61,479 nt of DNA from Sphingomonas sp. 37zxx (GCF_000786205.1 NZ_JROH01000014.1:1-61479); one strand, 5' to 3'; shown: positions 52,397-61,386, counted from the first letter of the stretch. Notes: generated by a model not told the origin, from the sequence alone. A program made the numbers and translations.

Positions 52397-53280
52397 GTCC
52401 GGCCACCGTGCTTTACATAAATCGTCTGGCCACAATTGCTCATGGCCTTCGTAGCAGCACCGATCAGGCGTTCGGAATGACCGATATACAGATACCCCCC
52501 CGGCGCGAGCATGTCGACGAACCGGGCCTCGAGCTCGGCCTTGGCTGCATCATCGAAATAGATCATCACGTTGCGGCAAAAGATGACGTCATATTGCTGG
52601 CGCATCGGCCAGGCGTCGAACAGGTTCAGGACGCGCGCCGTCACCAGCGCCCGCGCTTCTTCGACCATCACATAGTCCGGGCCGACCTGACGCATCCATT
52701 GATCGCGATAGGCCGCGGGAATCGGTGCGACCGTTTCGGCCGAATACACGCCCTTGGCGGCGCTGGCGACGACATGCGGCGCCAGATCGGTCGCCAGCAA
52801 GCGAACGTCACCCTGGCGAAGCCAGGACGCCGACGCACTGCTGGTACCCAGCAGGCACATGGCAATGGTGTAGACTTCCTCACCGCTAGAGCAGCCCGCC
52901 GACCATATCCGCACCGGCTGTCGCCGCGCACGGTCCTGCAACCACGGCATTGCCGTGCGGCATAGATGCTCGAAATGATGATTTTCGCGGAAGAAATGCG
53001 TGTGGTTGGTGGTGAGCGCGACGATCATCGCCGCGCGCTCTTCGGCATCGGCCCCGACCATCTGGACATAGTCCCGAAACGTCGAAAGCCCGTGCGCGCG
53101 AAGCCGCCGGCTCAACCGCGACTGGACCAGCGTGATCTTGGCCGGCGTCAGGTGAATACGGGCATCGCGTTGCATGATATTGGCGATCGCCGCGAACTCG
53201 GCGCTGCCAAGCTCGGCGTTGCCCGCCGCTTTCAGCGCATCAGCGCTGCTTGGCGACGAACCGGTCACGACGGCGTCCAT
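52393..53280 (-). CDS. cheR: Receptor methyltransferase CheR
   Basis: 295 residues. TTNHTHFFRE, the SAM-binding WSAGCSSGEEVYTIAM and VIFCRNVMIYFD are CheR motifs. Methylates chemoreceptor glutamates using SAM. Confidence 0.95.
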   Translation of the reverse strand: MDAVVTGSSPSSADALKAAGNAELGSAEFAAIANIMQRDARIHLTPAKITLVQSRLSRRLRAHGLSTFRDYVQMVGADAEERAAMIVALTTNHTHFFRENHHFEHLCRTAMPWLQDRARRQPVRIWSAGCSSGEEVYTIAMCLLGTSSASASWLRQGDVRLLATDLAPHVVASAAKGVYSAETVAPIPAAYRDQWMRQVGPDYVMVEEARALVTARVLNLFDAWPMRQQYDVIFCRNVMIYFDDAAKAELEARFVDMLAPGGYLYIGHSERLIGAATKAMSNCGQTIYVKHGGRT

Positions 53281-53774
53281 TACGCAGCCAGCTCTAGATG
53301 CTGGGTGAGATTCAGCGCGTCGAGATCGAGCAGCAGCACCATCGTCGATGCATCACCGGCGGCGGCACCTTCCTGGGTGCGCGGCGCGACCTGGACCAGC
53401 CCGGCAATGATGCTGGGCTCGCCGATCTCGACTTCGGGAGCCGGCTGAATCTCGCTTTCGTTGATCAGGATGATGTCGGCGACCTCATCGACCAGAAAGC
53501 CAGCCTGCTTGCCCGCGATCGTCACGACCAGGATGCACGAGCGCGCATGCAGTACGCTTGGCTCCCAACCCAGCCGTTCGGACAGGCCGACGACGGGGAC
53601 CACGGTGCCGCGCAAGTTGGTCACGCCCTTGATATAGGCCGGGACGCTGGGCAGCGGCGTCGGGTCTTCCCACTCGCGGATCTCGATCAGCGACGTCATG
53701 TCGATGCCGAACATCTGATGACCCAGCGTGAAGGTTACGATCTTGCGTTCACCAGGAGAGTTTAACGTGCTCAT
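53280..53774 (-). CDS. cheW: Coupling protein CheW
   Basis: 164 residues. FTLGHQMFGIDMTSLIEIRE and GVTNLRGTVVPVVGLSERLG are CheW core elements. Links CheA to receptors. Overlaps cheA by 4 bp and cheR by 1 bp. Confidence 0.95.
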   Translation of the reverse strand: MSTLNSPGERKIVTFTLGHQMFGIDMTSLIEIREWEDPTPLPSVPAYIKGVTNLRGTVVPVVGLSERLGWEPSVLHARSCILVVTIAGKQAGFLVDEVADIILINESEIQPAPEVEIGEPSIIAGLVQVAPRTQEGAAAGDASTMVLLLDLDALNLTQHLELAA

Positions 53775-55996
53775 GCTGCCAATCCTTTGAGTGGGAATTT
53801 CTGGAGTATCTGGCCCGCCGACGAGACCAGCGCGTCGATATCCAGAATGAGGGCGATCGATCCGTCACCCAGGATGGTGGCACCACCCAGCCCGCGGATC
53901 GGGTGGAGATTCTGGTCGAGGCTCTTGATCACCACTTCGCGGCGATCGTCGATCGTATCGACCATCAGACCGACATGGCCGGCGGTCTCGCTTTCGACGA
54001 TGATTACCAGCGACTCCTCGGGCCTGCGGCGCGTTTCGGCACCGAAGCCGAACAGGTCGGTCAGTCGCCGCACCGGCAGATATTGCCCGCGAAGTTCGAT
54101 CACTTCGCTGGTCGGCGTCATCGCGCGGACTTGCCCCGGCTCGGGCCGCACCGTCTCGATCACATTGGCCAGCGGCAACACGAAGCGCTGCCCCGCCAGA
54201 CGAACGATCATGCCGTCGAGGATCGCCAGCGTCAGCGGCAGGATCATCGTGAATGTCGTGCCCTGTCCGGGGGTCGAGGTGATGTCCACCCTGCCCCCAA
54301 GCGCCTCGACGTTCGAGCGGACCACGTCCATGCCGACACCACGACCCGAAATGCTCGAGATCGTCTCTGCGGTGGAGAAGCCGGGGGCGCAGATCAGCTG
54401 GTCGATCTCGTCATCCGACAACACCGCATCGGCGGCGATGATACCCTTTTCGACTGCCTTGCCGCGCACCCGCGCCCGATCGATCCCCTTGCCGTCATCA
54501 CTGACGCGCACCAGGATGCGCGCGCCCTTCTGCTCGGCGGAAAGCGTGATCCGGCCTTGGGGCGATTTGCCGGCGGCCACCCGATCCTCGGGGCTTTCGA
54601 CACCATGATCGACGGCGTTGCGGATCATATGGGTCAGCGGATCGCCGATCTTCTCGATGACCCCCTTGTCGACTTCGGTGGTTTCACCGCTCACCTCGAG
54701 CGTCACCTGCTTGCCGGTCTCGACGCTAAGGTCGCGCAACATGCGCGGCACGCGCGAGAAGGCCTGACGGATCGGCTGCGCGCGCAGCGACATCACATTG
54801 TCCTGAATCTCGCGCGTCAGCCGTGCGAGTTCGGGAAGTTCAACGCGCTCCTGGTCTAGTGGCGACAGCCGGTCCGACAGGATCGACCCCCGGATCACCA
54901 ACTCGCCGACCAGGTTCAGCAGCATGTCGAGCTTGGTCAGATCGACACGGATCGTCTGGCTCACCGGGTCCATCGGACGCGGTTCGGGCGCGGCGCGCGC
55001 GGCTGGCGGCGGCGGCGGTGCTTTTTCGACCACCGTCAGCACTGGCGCAGCAGCGACCGGAGCGGGCTCTGGCTCTGGCTCTGGCTCTGGCTGGGGTGCA
55101 GCCTCGACCACCGGCTCCGGCTCGGCCACGGTCGGCACTTCCGGCGCGACGCCCGGGATGATCTCGATCAGCGAATCAGGCGCGACGAAATCGAAACACT
55201 CGGCGATCGCGCTTTCGTCGACCGTCGCGGGCACCGACAGCGTCCAGACGAGATAGCTCTCTTCAGGGTCAATATCGCGCAGCGATGGCAGCCCTGAGAC
55301 GTCACACGACAAGATCACGCCGCCGATCCGCTCGACTTCGCGGATGCTCAGCAATGGTTCGGCACCATTGGCCAGTGCCGCGCGCGACGGACCGAAACGG
55401 ACGGTCCACGGCATCGGCTCGGACGGCTCCAGATCGTCCAGCGCAACGCCCACCGGCTCGAAACCAAATGGATCGAAATCATCGACCGTCGCGACAACCG
55501 GGCTGAACCCAAATTCGTCTTCGGCGGGTGCTGCGGCAGCCTGGGGTGCCGCCGCTTCAACGGCCGCGGCAGGAGGTGCCGCAACAGCCGCGCCGCCGGC
55601 GCTTGGGACACCCTTGTGCGCCAGAATCTCCTCAAGCGCAGCAAGTACCGCAGCGTCCGACGGCAGCGCCGCCACACCCTGCGCGGCCGCGACATGGTCG
55701 GCCAGAATGTCGAACGCGGTCAGCATCACCTTCGTGACCTCTGCCGTCGGGACGATCTTGTCCGAACGCACCTCGTCGAGCACGTTCTCGAAGCAATGTG
55801 AGAAGGCAAGCAATGCCGAATGGCCAAATGCGCCCGACCCGCCCTTGATCGAATGCACCGCGCGGAACACGCCGGCGATCACGTCCTTCGACACATCACC
55901 CGCCGCCATCGCAGAAAGGCCCTGCTCGGCTACGGCAAGTCCTTCGGCGCATTCTTCAAAGAAGATCGCCTGGATTTCGTCGAGTTCGTCGCTCAC
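53771..55996 (-). CDS. cheA: Chemotaxis histidine kinase CheA
   Basis: 741 residues. Hpt domain with phosphorylated H48 (AVHSIKGGSGAFG), a proline/glutamate-rich linker that includes the repetitive EPEPEPEP run, a dimerisation helix, an HATPase domain (MIRNAVDHGVES, DDGKGID, GRGVGMDVVRSNVEALGG) and a C-terminal CheW-like domain (RFVLPLANVIETV to GDGSIALILDIDALV). No separate P2-like domain is obvious by eye. Confidence 0.96.
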   Translation of the reverse strand: MSDELDEIQAIFFEECAEGLAVAEQGLSAMAAGDVSKDVIAGVFRAVHSIKGGSGAFGHSALLAFSHCFENVLDEVRSDKIVPTAEVTKVMLTAFDILADHVAAAQGVAALPSDAAVLAALEEILAHKGVPSAGGAAVAAPPAAAVEAAAPQAAAAPAEDEFGFSPVVATVDDFDPFGFEPVGVALDDLEPSEPMPWTVRFGPSRAALANGAEPLLSIREVERIGGVILSCDVSGLPSLRDIDPEESYLVWTLSVPATVDESAIAECFDFVAPDSLIEIIPGVAPEVPTVAEPEPVVEAAPQPEPEPEPEPAPVAAAPVLTVVEKAPPPPPAARAAPEPRPMDPVSQTIRVDLTKLDMLLNLVGELVIRGSILSDRLSPLDQERVELPELARLTREIQDNVMSLRAQPIRQAFSRVPRMLRDLSVETGKQVTLEVSGETTEVDKGVIEKIGDPLTHMIRNAVDHGVESPEDRVAAGKSPQGRITLSAEQKGARILVRVSDDGKGIDRARVRGKAVEKGIIAADAVLSDDEIDQLICAPGFSTAETISSISGRGVGMDVVRSNVEALGGRVDITSTPGQGTTFTMILPLTLAILDGMIVRLAGQRFVLPLANVIETVRPEPGQVRAMTPTSEVIELRGQYLPVRRLTDLFGFGAETRRRPEESLVIIVESETAGHVGLMVDTIDDRREVVIKSLDQNLHPIRGLGGATILGDGSIALILDIDALVSSAGQILQKFPLKGLAA

Positions 55997-56358
55997 GGGC
56001 AGACGCGGCGGATTGCCGCTCCTAGCTTTTCGGCATCAAACGGCTTGGTGATCCAGCCCGTGGCTCCTGCCGAACGAGCACGGGTCTTCTTTTCATCCGA
56101 AAATTCGGTCGACAGCACCAGGATCGGCGTGCCGCGGAACTGCGGCACCGCGCGAACGGCTTCGATCAGCTCGAACCCGTCCATCTTGGGCATGTTGATG
56201 TCGGTGATCAGCAGATCGGGAACGACATCGTGCATCCGCTCAAGACCGTGCTGGCCGTCATTGGCGCTTTCGATCCTAAAGCCTTGTGCCGTCAAAGAGG
56301 TCTTAAGCAACATCCGCATGCTTGCGGAATCGTCGACGGTGAGAATGAGCTTGCTCAC
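55993..56358 (-). CDS. cheY1: Chemotaxis response regulator CheY (copy 1)
   Basis: 121 residues. TVDDSASMRMLL, TDINMPKMDGF, LSTE and TKPF give the receiver active site. Overlaps cheA by 4 bp and the STAS gene by 4 bp. Confidence 0.95.
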   Translation of the reverse strand: MSKLILTVDDSASMRMLLKTSLTAQGFRIESANDGQHGLERMHDVVPDLLITDINMPKMDGFELIEAVRAVPQFRGTPILVLSTEFSDEKKTRARSAGATGWITKPFDAEKLGAAIRRVCP

Positions 56359-56684
56359 TGGGAGAGTTCCTTTCCGGCCTCGAGGCCAATCGCTTCGGCG
56401 AGCTGGCAGCCCGATACCCGTTCTGAAAAAGCGTCGCTTACGCCGACGAAACGAAAGTCCTGATCCTGCTCAATCGCTTCCTGGCGAGCGGCGATCAGCA
56501 GCTGCAACACCGCCTGGCCGACGCTGAGCAGCGACGAAGCATCGATTGCCGTGCCGTCGACGGTATCCGCAGCGGCGATCAACTGGGCCTGCAGGTCGAC
56601 GGCGGTCACCGTCGTGCCATGCCCGCTCAGGCAGATCACGCCGGGCTCGGCGTCGGGGTCAGGCGGGGAGAGCGTTAAGGTCAT
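56355..56684 (-). CDS. STAS-domain protein of the che operon
   Basis: 109 residues. TAIDASSLLSVGQAVLQLLIAARQEAIEQ follows the STAS (anti-sigma-antagonist) pattern, but the usual phosphorylated serine appears replaced (VGQ where xDS is expected). In Sinorhizobium a small gene beside cheY1 (cheS) helps CheA bind and dephosphorylate CheY1. This could be the equivalent, inferred from position only. Overlaps motA by 26 bp. Confidence 0.65.
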   Translation of the reverse strand: MTLTLSPPDPDAEPGVICLSGHGTTVTAVDLQAQLIAAADTVDGTAIDASSLLSVGQAVLQLLIAARQEAIEQDQDFRFVGVSDAFSERVSGCQLAEAIGLEAGKELSQ

Positions 56685-57543
56685 TTTTAGCCTCTTCGAG
56701 CGAAGTCTCGAGTTGCTGGAAAGAAGGAGCGAAGCTCGACGGGATCATCCGCCGTGCGATTTCAACCGCGACCTGGGTCGGTAGACCCTGCGCGTGACCC
56801 AGGATCGCGGTCTTGGCGATCATGAATGGCTTGCCGTCGTCATCGACGATCGACAGCAATTTCGAAGCAAGCGGGCCAACCAGGCAATACGCCAGCAACA
56901 CGCCCAAAAAGGTGCCGACCAGTGCGCCGCCGATCATCGCGCCCAGCACTTCCACCGGCTGATCGATCGACGCCATCGTCTTGATCACGCCCAACACGGC
57001 GGCCACGATGCCGATCGCCGGCAGGCCGTCCGCCATCGTCTGCAACGCCATTTGCGGCAGCAGCTCTTCGGCATGGTGCTTGTCGATGTCGTTCTCCATC
57101 GCCTCGGCGAGTTGATGGGGATCTTCGAGGCTGATGGTCATCATTCGCAAGTAATCACAAATGAATTCAATCAGATGGTGGTCGGCCAACAAGCGCGGAT
57201 ACGGCGAAAACAACTTGCTGGAAGCCGGATCGTCCAGATGCGATTCAATGCCGGTTGCCCCGCCCTTCTTGAACGTGCTGAGCAAGCCATACATCATCGT
57301 CAAAAGGTCTTTATAGTCGCTGTCCTTCCAGCGCGACCCCTTGAACGATCGAACCAGTCCCTTTCCTGCATTCTTCACCGTGGCAAAGCTATTGGCGACA
57401 ATGAATGCACCAATAGATGCACCGACGATCGCCATCAATTCATGCGGCAAGGCATGAAGGATTACCTCCATACTTCCCCCCGACAGCAAAAAGCTGCCGA
57501 AGACGCATCCGAGGATCATCAAAAATCCAACACCGTTCAACAT
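56659..57543 (-). CDS. motA: Stator protein MotA
   Basis: 294 residues from MLNGVGFLMILGCVFGSFLLSG with GAGGAA upstream. Four membrane segments; the cytoplasmic loop with charged residues and the third/fourth helix pair GLPAIGIVAAVLGVIKTM and LVGTFLGVLLAYCLVGPLA are typical. The frame extends 13 codons upstream, but that ATG lies inside the -10 element at 57581-57588. First gene of the 13-gene motor/chemotaxis operon. Confidence 0.95.
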   Translation of the reverse strand: MLNGVGFLMILGCVFGSFLLSGGSMEVILHALPHELMAIVGASIGAFIVANSFATVKNAGKGLVRSFKGSRWKDSDYKDLLTMMYGLLSTFKKGGATGIESHLDDPASSKLFSPYPRLLADHHLIEFICDYLRMMTISLEDPHQLAEAMENDIDKHHAEELLPQMALQTMADGLPAIGIVAAVLGVIKTMASIDQPVEVLGAMIGGALVGTFLGVLLAYCLVGPLASKLLSIVDDDGKPFMIAKTAILGHAQGLPTQVAVEIARRMIPSSFAPSFQQLETSLEEAKNDLNALPA

Positions 57544-57580
57544 GACGTACTTGGTTTCCTCGAGCGATGGCCCGTAGTGC

Positions 57581-57612
57581 ATTATAGGAAGAATGCGACG
57601 GTGCGGGCATGC
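57581..57612 (-). promoter_or_regulatory. motA/che operon promoter
   Basis: Minus-strand TTCCTATAATGC (8-mer at 57581-57588), about 38 nt before the motA ATG, with GCATGCCCGCACC (57600-57612) 11 nt upstream, a poor but positioned match to the repeat. Its position rules out the ATG at 57582 as start codon. Confidence 0.6.
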
Positions 57613-57641
57613 GGGTTAGTAATTCTAGGACTCGCCGCGCA

Positions 57642-58457
57642 TCAGGCGGCGGTGCGGTCCTGCCACTCGATCACTTTCATGTAATTTCGCAGCCGGTTCT
57701 GCTCCAACGACGCCAGCAACGGGTTGTCGTGATAGGGCGCGACAAGCTCGGCTATCGCGGCGCTCCAGGATTCTTCGACATCGAACAGGATGCCCAGCCC
57801 GAACACCGCCGGCACATGGGCAAAGGCCAATGGCCGGCCAGACGCGGTGGATTCGGCGATGAAATCCTCCACCGCGGTCAGCACGCCATTGCGCGGCCCG
57901 CCTGATCGGTTCGCCATCGCCCATGCCTGTTCGCCGCGAAAGCCCTGCCCCGGCACCAGATCGATCCGGCCCAGCATCGCGCCGGCCCCGAACGTGTGGG
58001 GGTGGCGATATTCGGGGGGAATCCGCTCCGGCGCATAATACATGTCGCGGCGCGCGGTGGGCCAGCTCACGTCGTGCAGGAAGGCAAGCAACGGCTTGCC
58101 GTCGCGCTTGCCCACCCGCGCGGCTGCCTGAAGCTCGTGAAAGACGGTGTAGTAATTATGGTCGCCGTCGATCACCCAGGCATCGACGTTCTGTAGCGTG
58201 TCGATCACCTCCAGGCTCGGCGCGGCGACATGGGTCACTTGCGACGCTCGCTTGGCCCAGGCCAGGAACTCGTGCTTGGGCGCGGGATCGATGCTGGTGA
58301 GATGGCCGTCCACCGCCTCGACATAATCGGCCAGCATCTGCGACATGCCGCCGAACTCGGCACCGATCTCGACCACATGCCGCGCCTCGGCGCACCCCAG
58401 GCTGCCCAGGATCAGGTCGGAAAATTCACGCATCGAATGGATCAGAAGGTCGGTCAT
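57642..58457 (-). CDS. SAM-dependent methyltransferase-like protein
   Basis: 271 residues. HVVEIGAEFGGMSQML is a class I methyltransferase SAM-binding loop; TSIDPAP, then VDAWVIDGDHNYYTVFHELQAA are the downstream acidic motifs of the cephalosporin hydroxylase/Methyltransf_24 type. Could modify a sugar or a hydroxylated residue. It overlaps the upstream HAD gene by 4 bp, so both are co-translated. Confidence 0.75.
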   Translation of the reverse strand: MTDLLIHSMREFSDLILGSLGCAEARHVVEIGAEFGGMSQMLADYVEAVDGHLTSIDPAPKHEFLAWAKRASQVTHVAAPSLEVIDTLQNVDAWVIDGDHNYYTVFHELQAAARVGKRDGKPLLAFLHDVSWPTARRDMYYAPERIPPEYRHPHTFGAGAMLGRIDLVPGQGFRGEQAWAMANRSGGPRNGVLTAVEDFIAESTASGRPLAFAHVPAVFGLGILFDVEESWSAAIAELVAPYHDNPLLASLEQNRLRNYMKVIEWQDRTAA

Positions 58458-60874
58458 TCCACGTCCTCCCCAACCAATGCGGCGCGGGCATCGATCGGTG
58501 CTGCGGCGCGCGCGGTGGCGCGCTCGGTGATCGGGCGAAAGACGACGGCGAGCATCATCGCGCGCGCATCCTTGCGCGGTGGTGGCGGAATCATCATGAA
58601 CGACGCTTCGTCTTCACAGCGGAACAGATGCGCGCCGTTGCGCTCCATCCCTTCCAGCGTCGGCACCGCGTTGACCTGCTCGGCACCGGCGCGCTGCTGC
58701 TCGCTCAGGAAGCGATCGACCGGCATGAACACGGCGCTTTCCACCTGCAGCCATTCATACAGCCGGCCAAATTGCAGCCCCACCGCATAGCGGCAGTCAT
58801 GGATCGGGATCGGTGCGATGTAATAGCCGTCATGCGTCGGGGTGGCGGTGATGGTCGCGGTTTCGACATTGCGGCCATCGGCGATCAGCACCGGCAGGGT
58901 GATCGTCTTGTCAAAGAAATCGGCGTATTTCAGCGCCAGGCCAAATCGCCGCTGCGCGAACAGCGTCAGCTTCACCGCCAGCCCTTCGCCATTCAGCTCG
59001 GCGGGCAGATACATCCGCTCCTCGCCGCGCATGTAGAACAGCCCGCGCTGGCGCAAGCCTTGGCGGCCGATCGCCGGATCGAACAGCGGCACGGTATAGC
59101 CGACCCCCAGGTTCACGTCGTGCTGAAACTGTTCGAGCACCGCCAGCTCCTGCGGCATCGGCAGGAACATCAGCCGCGCCAGGGCAGCAACCGCAGCGCG
59201 CTGATGCCCGATCGATCCGGTTCGCGGCTCAGGTCGGATAATCGCCCGGTCGGCCCCGCCCGCAAAGGCAATCGTACCGCGCTGCACCGAGTCGCGTACC
59301 GTGCTTTGCCCGCCCTTGATGGCGTTGACCGCGCGCACCGGCTTGCCGTCGGCGGTATAGTCGACGACCGACCCTTGCGCTGCCGTGCAAAGCTGTTCGA
59401 GCACCGCGACATTGCCGCACAATGCGTCGAGCGTATCGGCATCATAGCCATTGGCATCGATGAACCCGGCCTTGTCGAGGCCCGAAATCTCCTGTTCGCG
59501 CAGCAACAGATACCGCCCCGCGACGTCGACACCCAGCATCCGGCGAAGCACCGGCTCGACCTGGTTCTGCACCGAACCATTATAGCCAAGGTCGACCATC
59601 AACAGCGTGTCGCCCACCGCCGGCGCGACGATCGCGTTCAGATACGCCTTCAGCCGCTCGGCGAACTGGCTCGATCGCGCCAGCACCTGCTTCATGCGCG
59701 ATCCCGATCGGATCGCCTTGCACAAGGCGACATGGTTTTGATCGGCGGGCAGCGATCGCAGGATCACCGTCTGCTCCTGCGGCTCGAACAGCAATTGGTT
59801 CAGGATCACATGCGCCGGGGTGGTCGTTTCGGTTTCGAGATAATGGACCACATCCTCCTGCGTCGCGAAGCTCGCCGCCGTCGCGGTGAATCGGCTGATC
59901 TCGGCGGCATGCGTTGCCAGGTCATTGCCGACCGCATCGAACACCAGTCGCGGCAAATGGCCGTCGCGCATCAGAAACAGGATATGCACCTGCCCGGCGC
60001 GCTTGGCCCGCAGCGCCGCCGCCTCGTGCGCGATCCAGTGCGCAAAGCCGTGCAGCACCGGGCCGATGGTGGTGAAGCCCAGCAATTCGGCAGGATCATC
60101 GATCGCCGGTTCGCCGATCGCGATCGGTGCGCGGTGGGGCTGGATATGCCCGTTCCTGGGCAAACCGCCGACATCGACCATCGCGCTGGTCGCCGCTTCC
60201 AGGCGCAGGCGTTGCTCGGTGGCCGATGAAAATTGCTTCAGATGCAGCGCATGCACGCCGGCAGCCTTGCCGGCGGCAAGATCCGCCTTGGGGTTGTCAC
60301 CGACATGCAGGATGGTTTCGGGGCGCACGCCCAGCTTCTTGATGACCCTGACGATCAGGCCGTCGCTCTTCGACACACCGAATTCGGAGGAACAGAAAAT
60401 CTCATCGATCAGCGACCGCACCTCATCACCGGCGGCGCGGGCGATCAGGTCGCCCAGCTGCACTGCGTTCAAATAGGTGTCGCTGATGATCACGATCTTC
60501 AGCCCGCGCCGCCGCGCGTCGCGCATCAGCTCGACCGTGGGTAGAAAGGCAAAACAGTGAAAGGCTTCGGCCGCCAGTTCGTCCGCGATCATCGCCGCGC
60601 GTTCGGCAGGCTCGGCGTTCGGGAGCAGCTGGACATAAATATCCTCGATGCTCACTTCCTTGCCGTGGCGCTGCACCATCGCGCGCGATCGGGCGCGCTG
60701 TTCGGCCCAGATGCGCTGTTGCTGCGTCGTGCCTTGCAGCGTGCGGAACACATCGCTTGGCGCATGGGTGTCGCGCCACAGCAGCGTATCGAAACAGTCG
60801 AGCGACAAAATGGATACGCGGTCATAGCCGTCCAACGCTCGCGGAAGCGCACTGGCGAGTATCGTCTCATGCAT
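58454..60874 (-). CDS. Large HAD-superfamily protein of an envelope or flagellin modification operon
   Basis: 806 residues from MHETILASALPRALDGYDR; the 24 upstream codons contain the promoter. N-terminal HAD domain: motif I LDCFDTLLW (nucleophile D26, acid D29), motif II IISDTY, lysine in GVSKSDG and motif IV HVGDNPKADL, so it appears active. A large central-to-C-terminal part has no clear motif. Similar two-part proteins occur in polysaccharide clusters. The flagellar-type promoter hints at flagellin glycan maturation (inference). Confidence 0.65.
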   Translation of the reverse strand: MHETILASALPRALDGYDRVSILSLDCFDTLLWRDTHAPSDVFRTLQGTTQQQRIWAEQRARSRAMVQRHGKEVSIEDIYVQLLPNAEPAERAAMIADELAAEAFHCFAFLPTVELMRDARRRGLKIVIISDTYLNAVQLGDLIARAAGDEVRSLIDEIFCSSEFGVSKSDGLIVRVIKKLGVRPETILHVGDNPKADLAAGKAAGVHALHLKQFSSATEQRLRLEAATSAMVDVGGLPRNGHIQPHRAPIAIGEPAIDDPAELLGFTTIGPVLHGFAHWIAHEAAALRAKRAGQVHILFLMRDGHLPRLVFDAVGNDLATHAAEISRFTATAASFATQEDVVHYLETETTTPAHVILNQLLFEPQEQTVILRSLPADQNHVALCKAIRSGSRMKQVLARSSQFAERLKAYLNAIVAPAVGDTLLMVDLGYNGSVQNQVEPVLRRMLGVDVAGRYLLLREQEISGLDKAGFIDANGYDADTLDALCGNVAVLEQLCTAAQGSVVDYTADGKPVRAVNAIKGGQSTVRDSVQRGTIAFAGGADRAIIRPEPRTGSIGHQRAAVAALARLMFLPMPQELAVLEQFQHDVNLGVGYTVPLFDPAIGRQGLRQRGLFYMRGEERMYLPAELNGEGLAVKLTLFAQRRFGLALKYADFFDKTITLPVLIADGRNVETATITATPTHDGYYIAPIPIHDCRYAVGLQFGRLYEWLQVESAVFMPVDRFLSEQQRAGAEQVNAVPTLEGMERNGAHLFRCEDEASFMMIPPPPRKDARAMMLAVVFRPITERATARAAAPIDARAALVGEDVE

Positions 60875-60923
60875 GTGAAGGCTCCATCGGTCGGTGCCCA
60901 TCGATCTGAATGGCGCACACCAC

Positions 60924-60953
60924 ATTATAGGAGGGAGCAGTGGCAAGGTTGCC
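60924..60953 (-). promoter_or_regulatory. Flagellar-type promoter and 12-bp palindrome for the HAD operon
   Basis: Minus-strand CTCCTATAATG (8-mer at 60924-60931) with the perfect palindrome GGCAACCTTGCC (60942-60953) exactly 10 nt upstream. The palindrome lies between this operon and the divergent flaF. Confidence 0.68.
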
Positions 60954-61005
60954 GCGCTTCGCGCTGAGAACCGTCTAAAATGGAGTATCAGCCAGAGGAA
61001 AGCCT

Positions 61006-61368
61006 ATGTCGCTCAACGCCTATGAACGTGCCCGCAACATCATCGAAACGCCCCGCCAGGCCGAACGACGTCTGATGTGGCAGATTACCGGTGACATGAT
61101 CGAAGCACGCGACGCCGGCCATTCGCGCGGCCAGCTAATGCCCGCGCTGCATCGCAATCGTGAGCTGTGGCACACTTTCTCCGCGGTTTGCGGTACTACC
61201 GGGAACGAGCTTCCCCCGACGGCGCGCGCCAGCATCATCTCGCTGGCATTGTGGGTGGATCAGTTCACCAGCGACGTCATCGCCGGCCGGGAATCGATCG
61301 ACGATCTGATCGCGGTCAATTGCGACATTATCGAAGGGCTGTCGGGCACCGGCATCGCAACAGCCTGA
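61006..61368 (+). CDS. flaF: Flagellar biosynthesis regulator FlaF
   Basis: 120 residues. MSLNAYERARNIIETPRQAERRLMWQITGDMIEA and ARASIISLALWVDQFTSDVIAG are FlaF signatures. In Caulobacter FlaF is needed for flagellin secretion and works against FlbT. GAGGAAA upstream of the ATG. A possible -10-like TCTAAAATGGAG lies at 60974. Confidence 0.9.
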   Translation: MSLNAYERARNIIETPRQAERRLMWQITGDMIEARDAGHSRGQLMPALHRNRELWHTFSAVCGTTGNELPPTARASIISLALWVDQFTSDVIAGRESIDDLIAVNCDIIEGLSGTGIATA

Positions 61369-61386
61369 GGCAGCGCGAGGTTACCG

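Noticed and set aside
57543..57582. motA start at the upstream ATG (57582)
   Set aside because: That ATG is inside the CCTATAAT element and the first 13 codons are not MotA-like.
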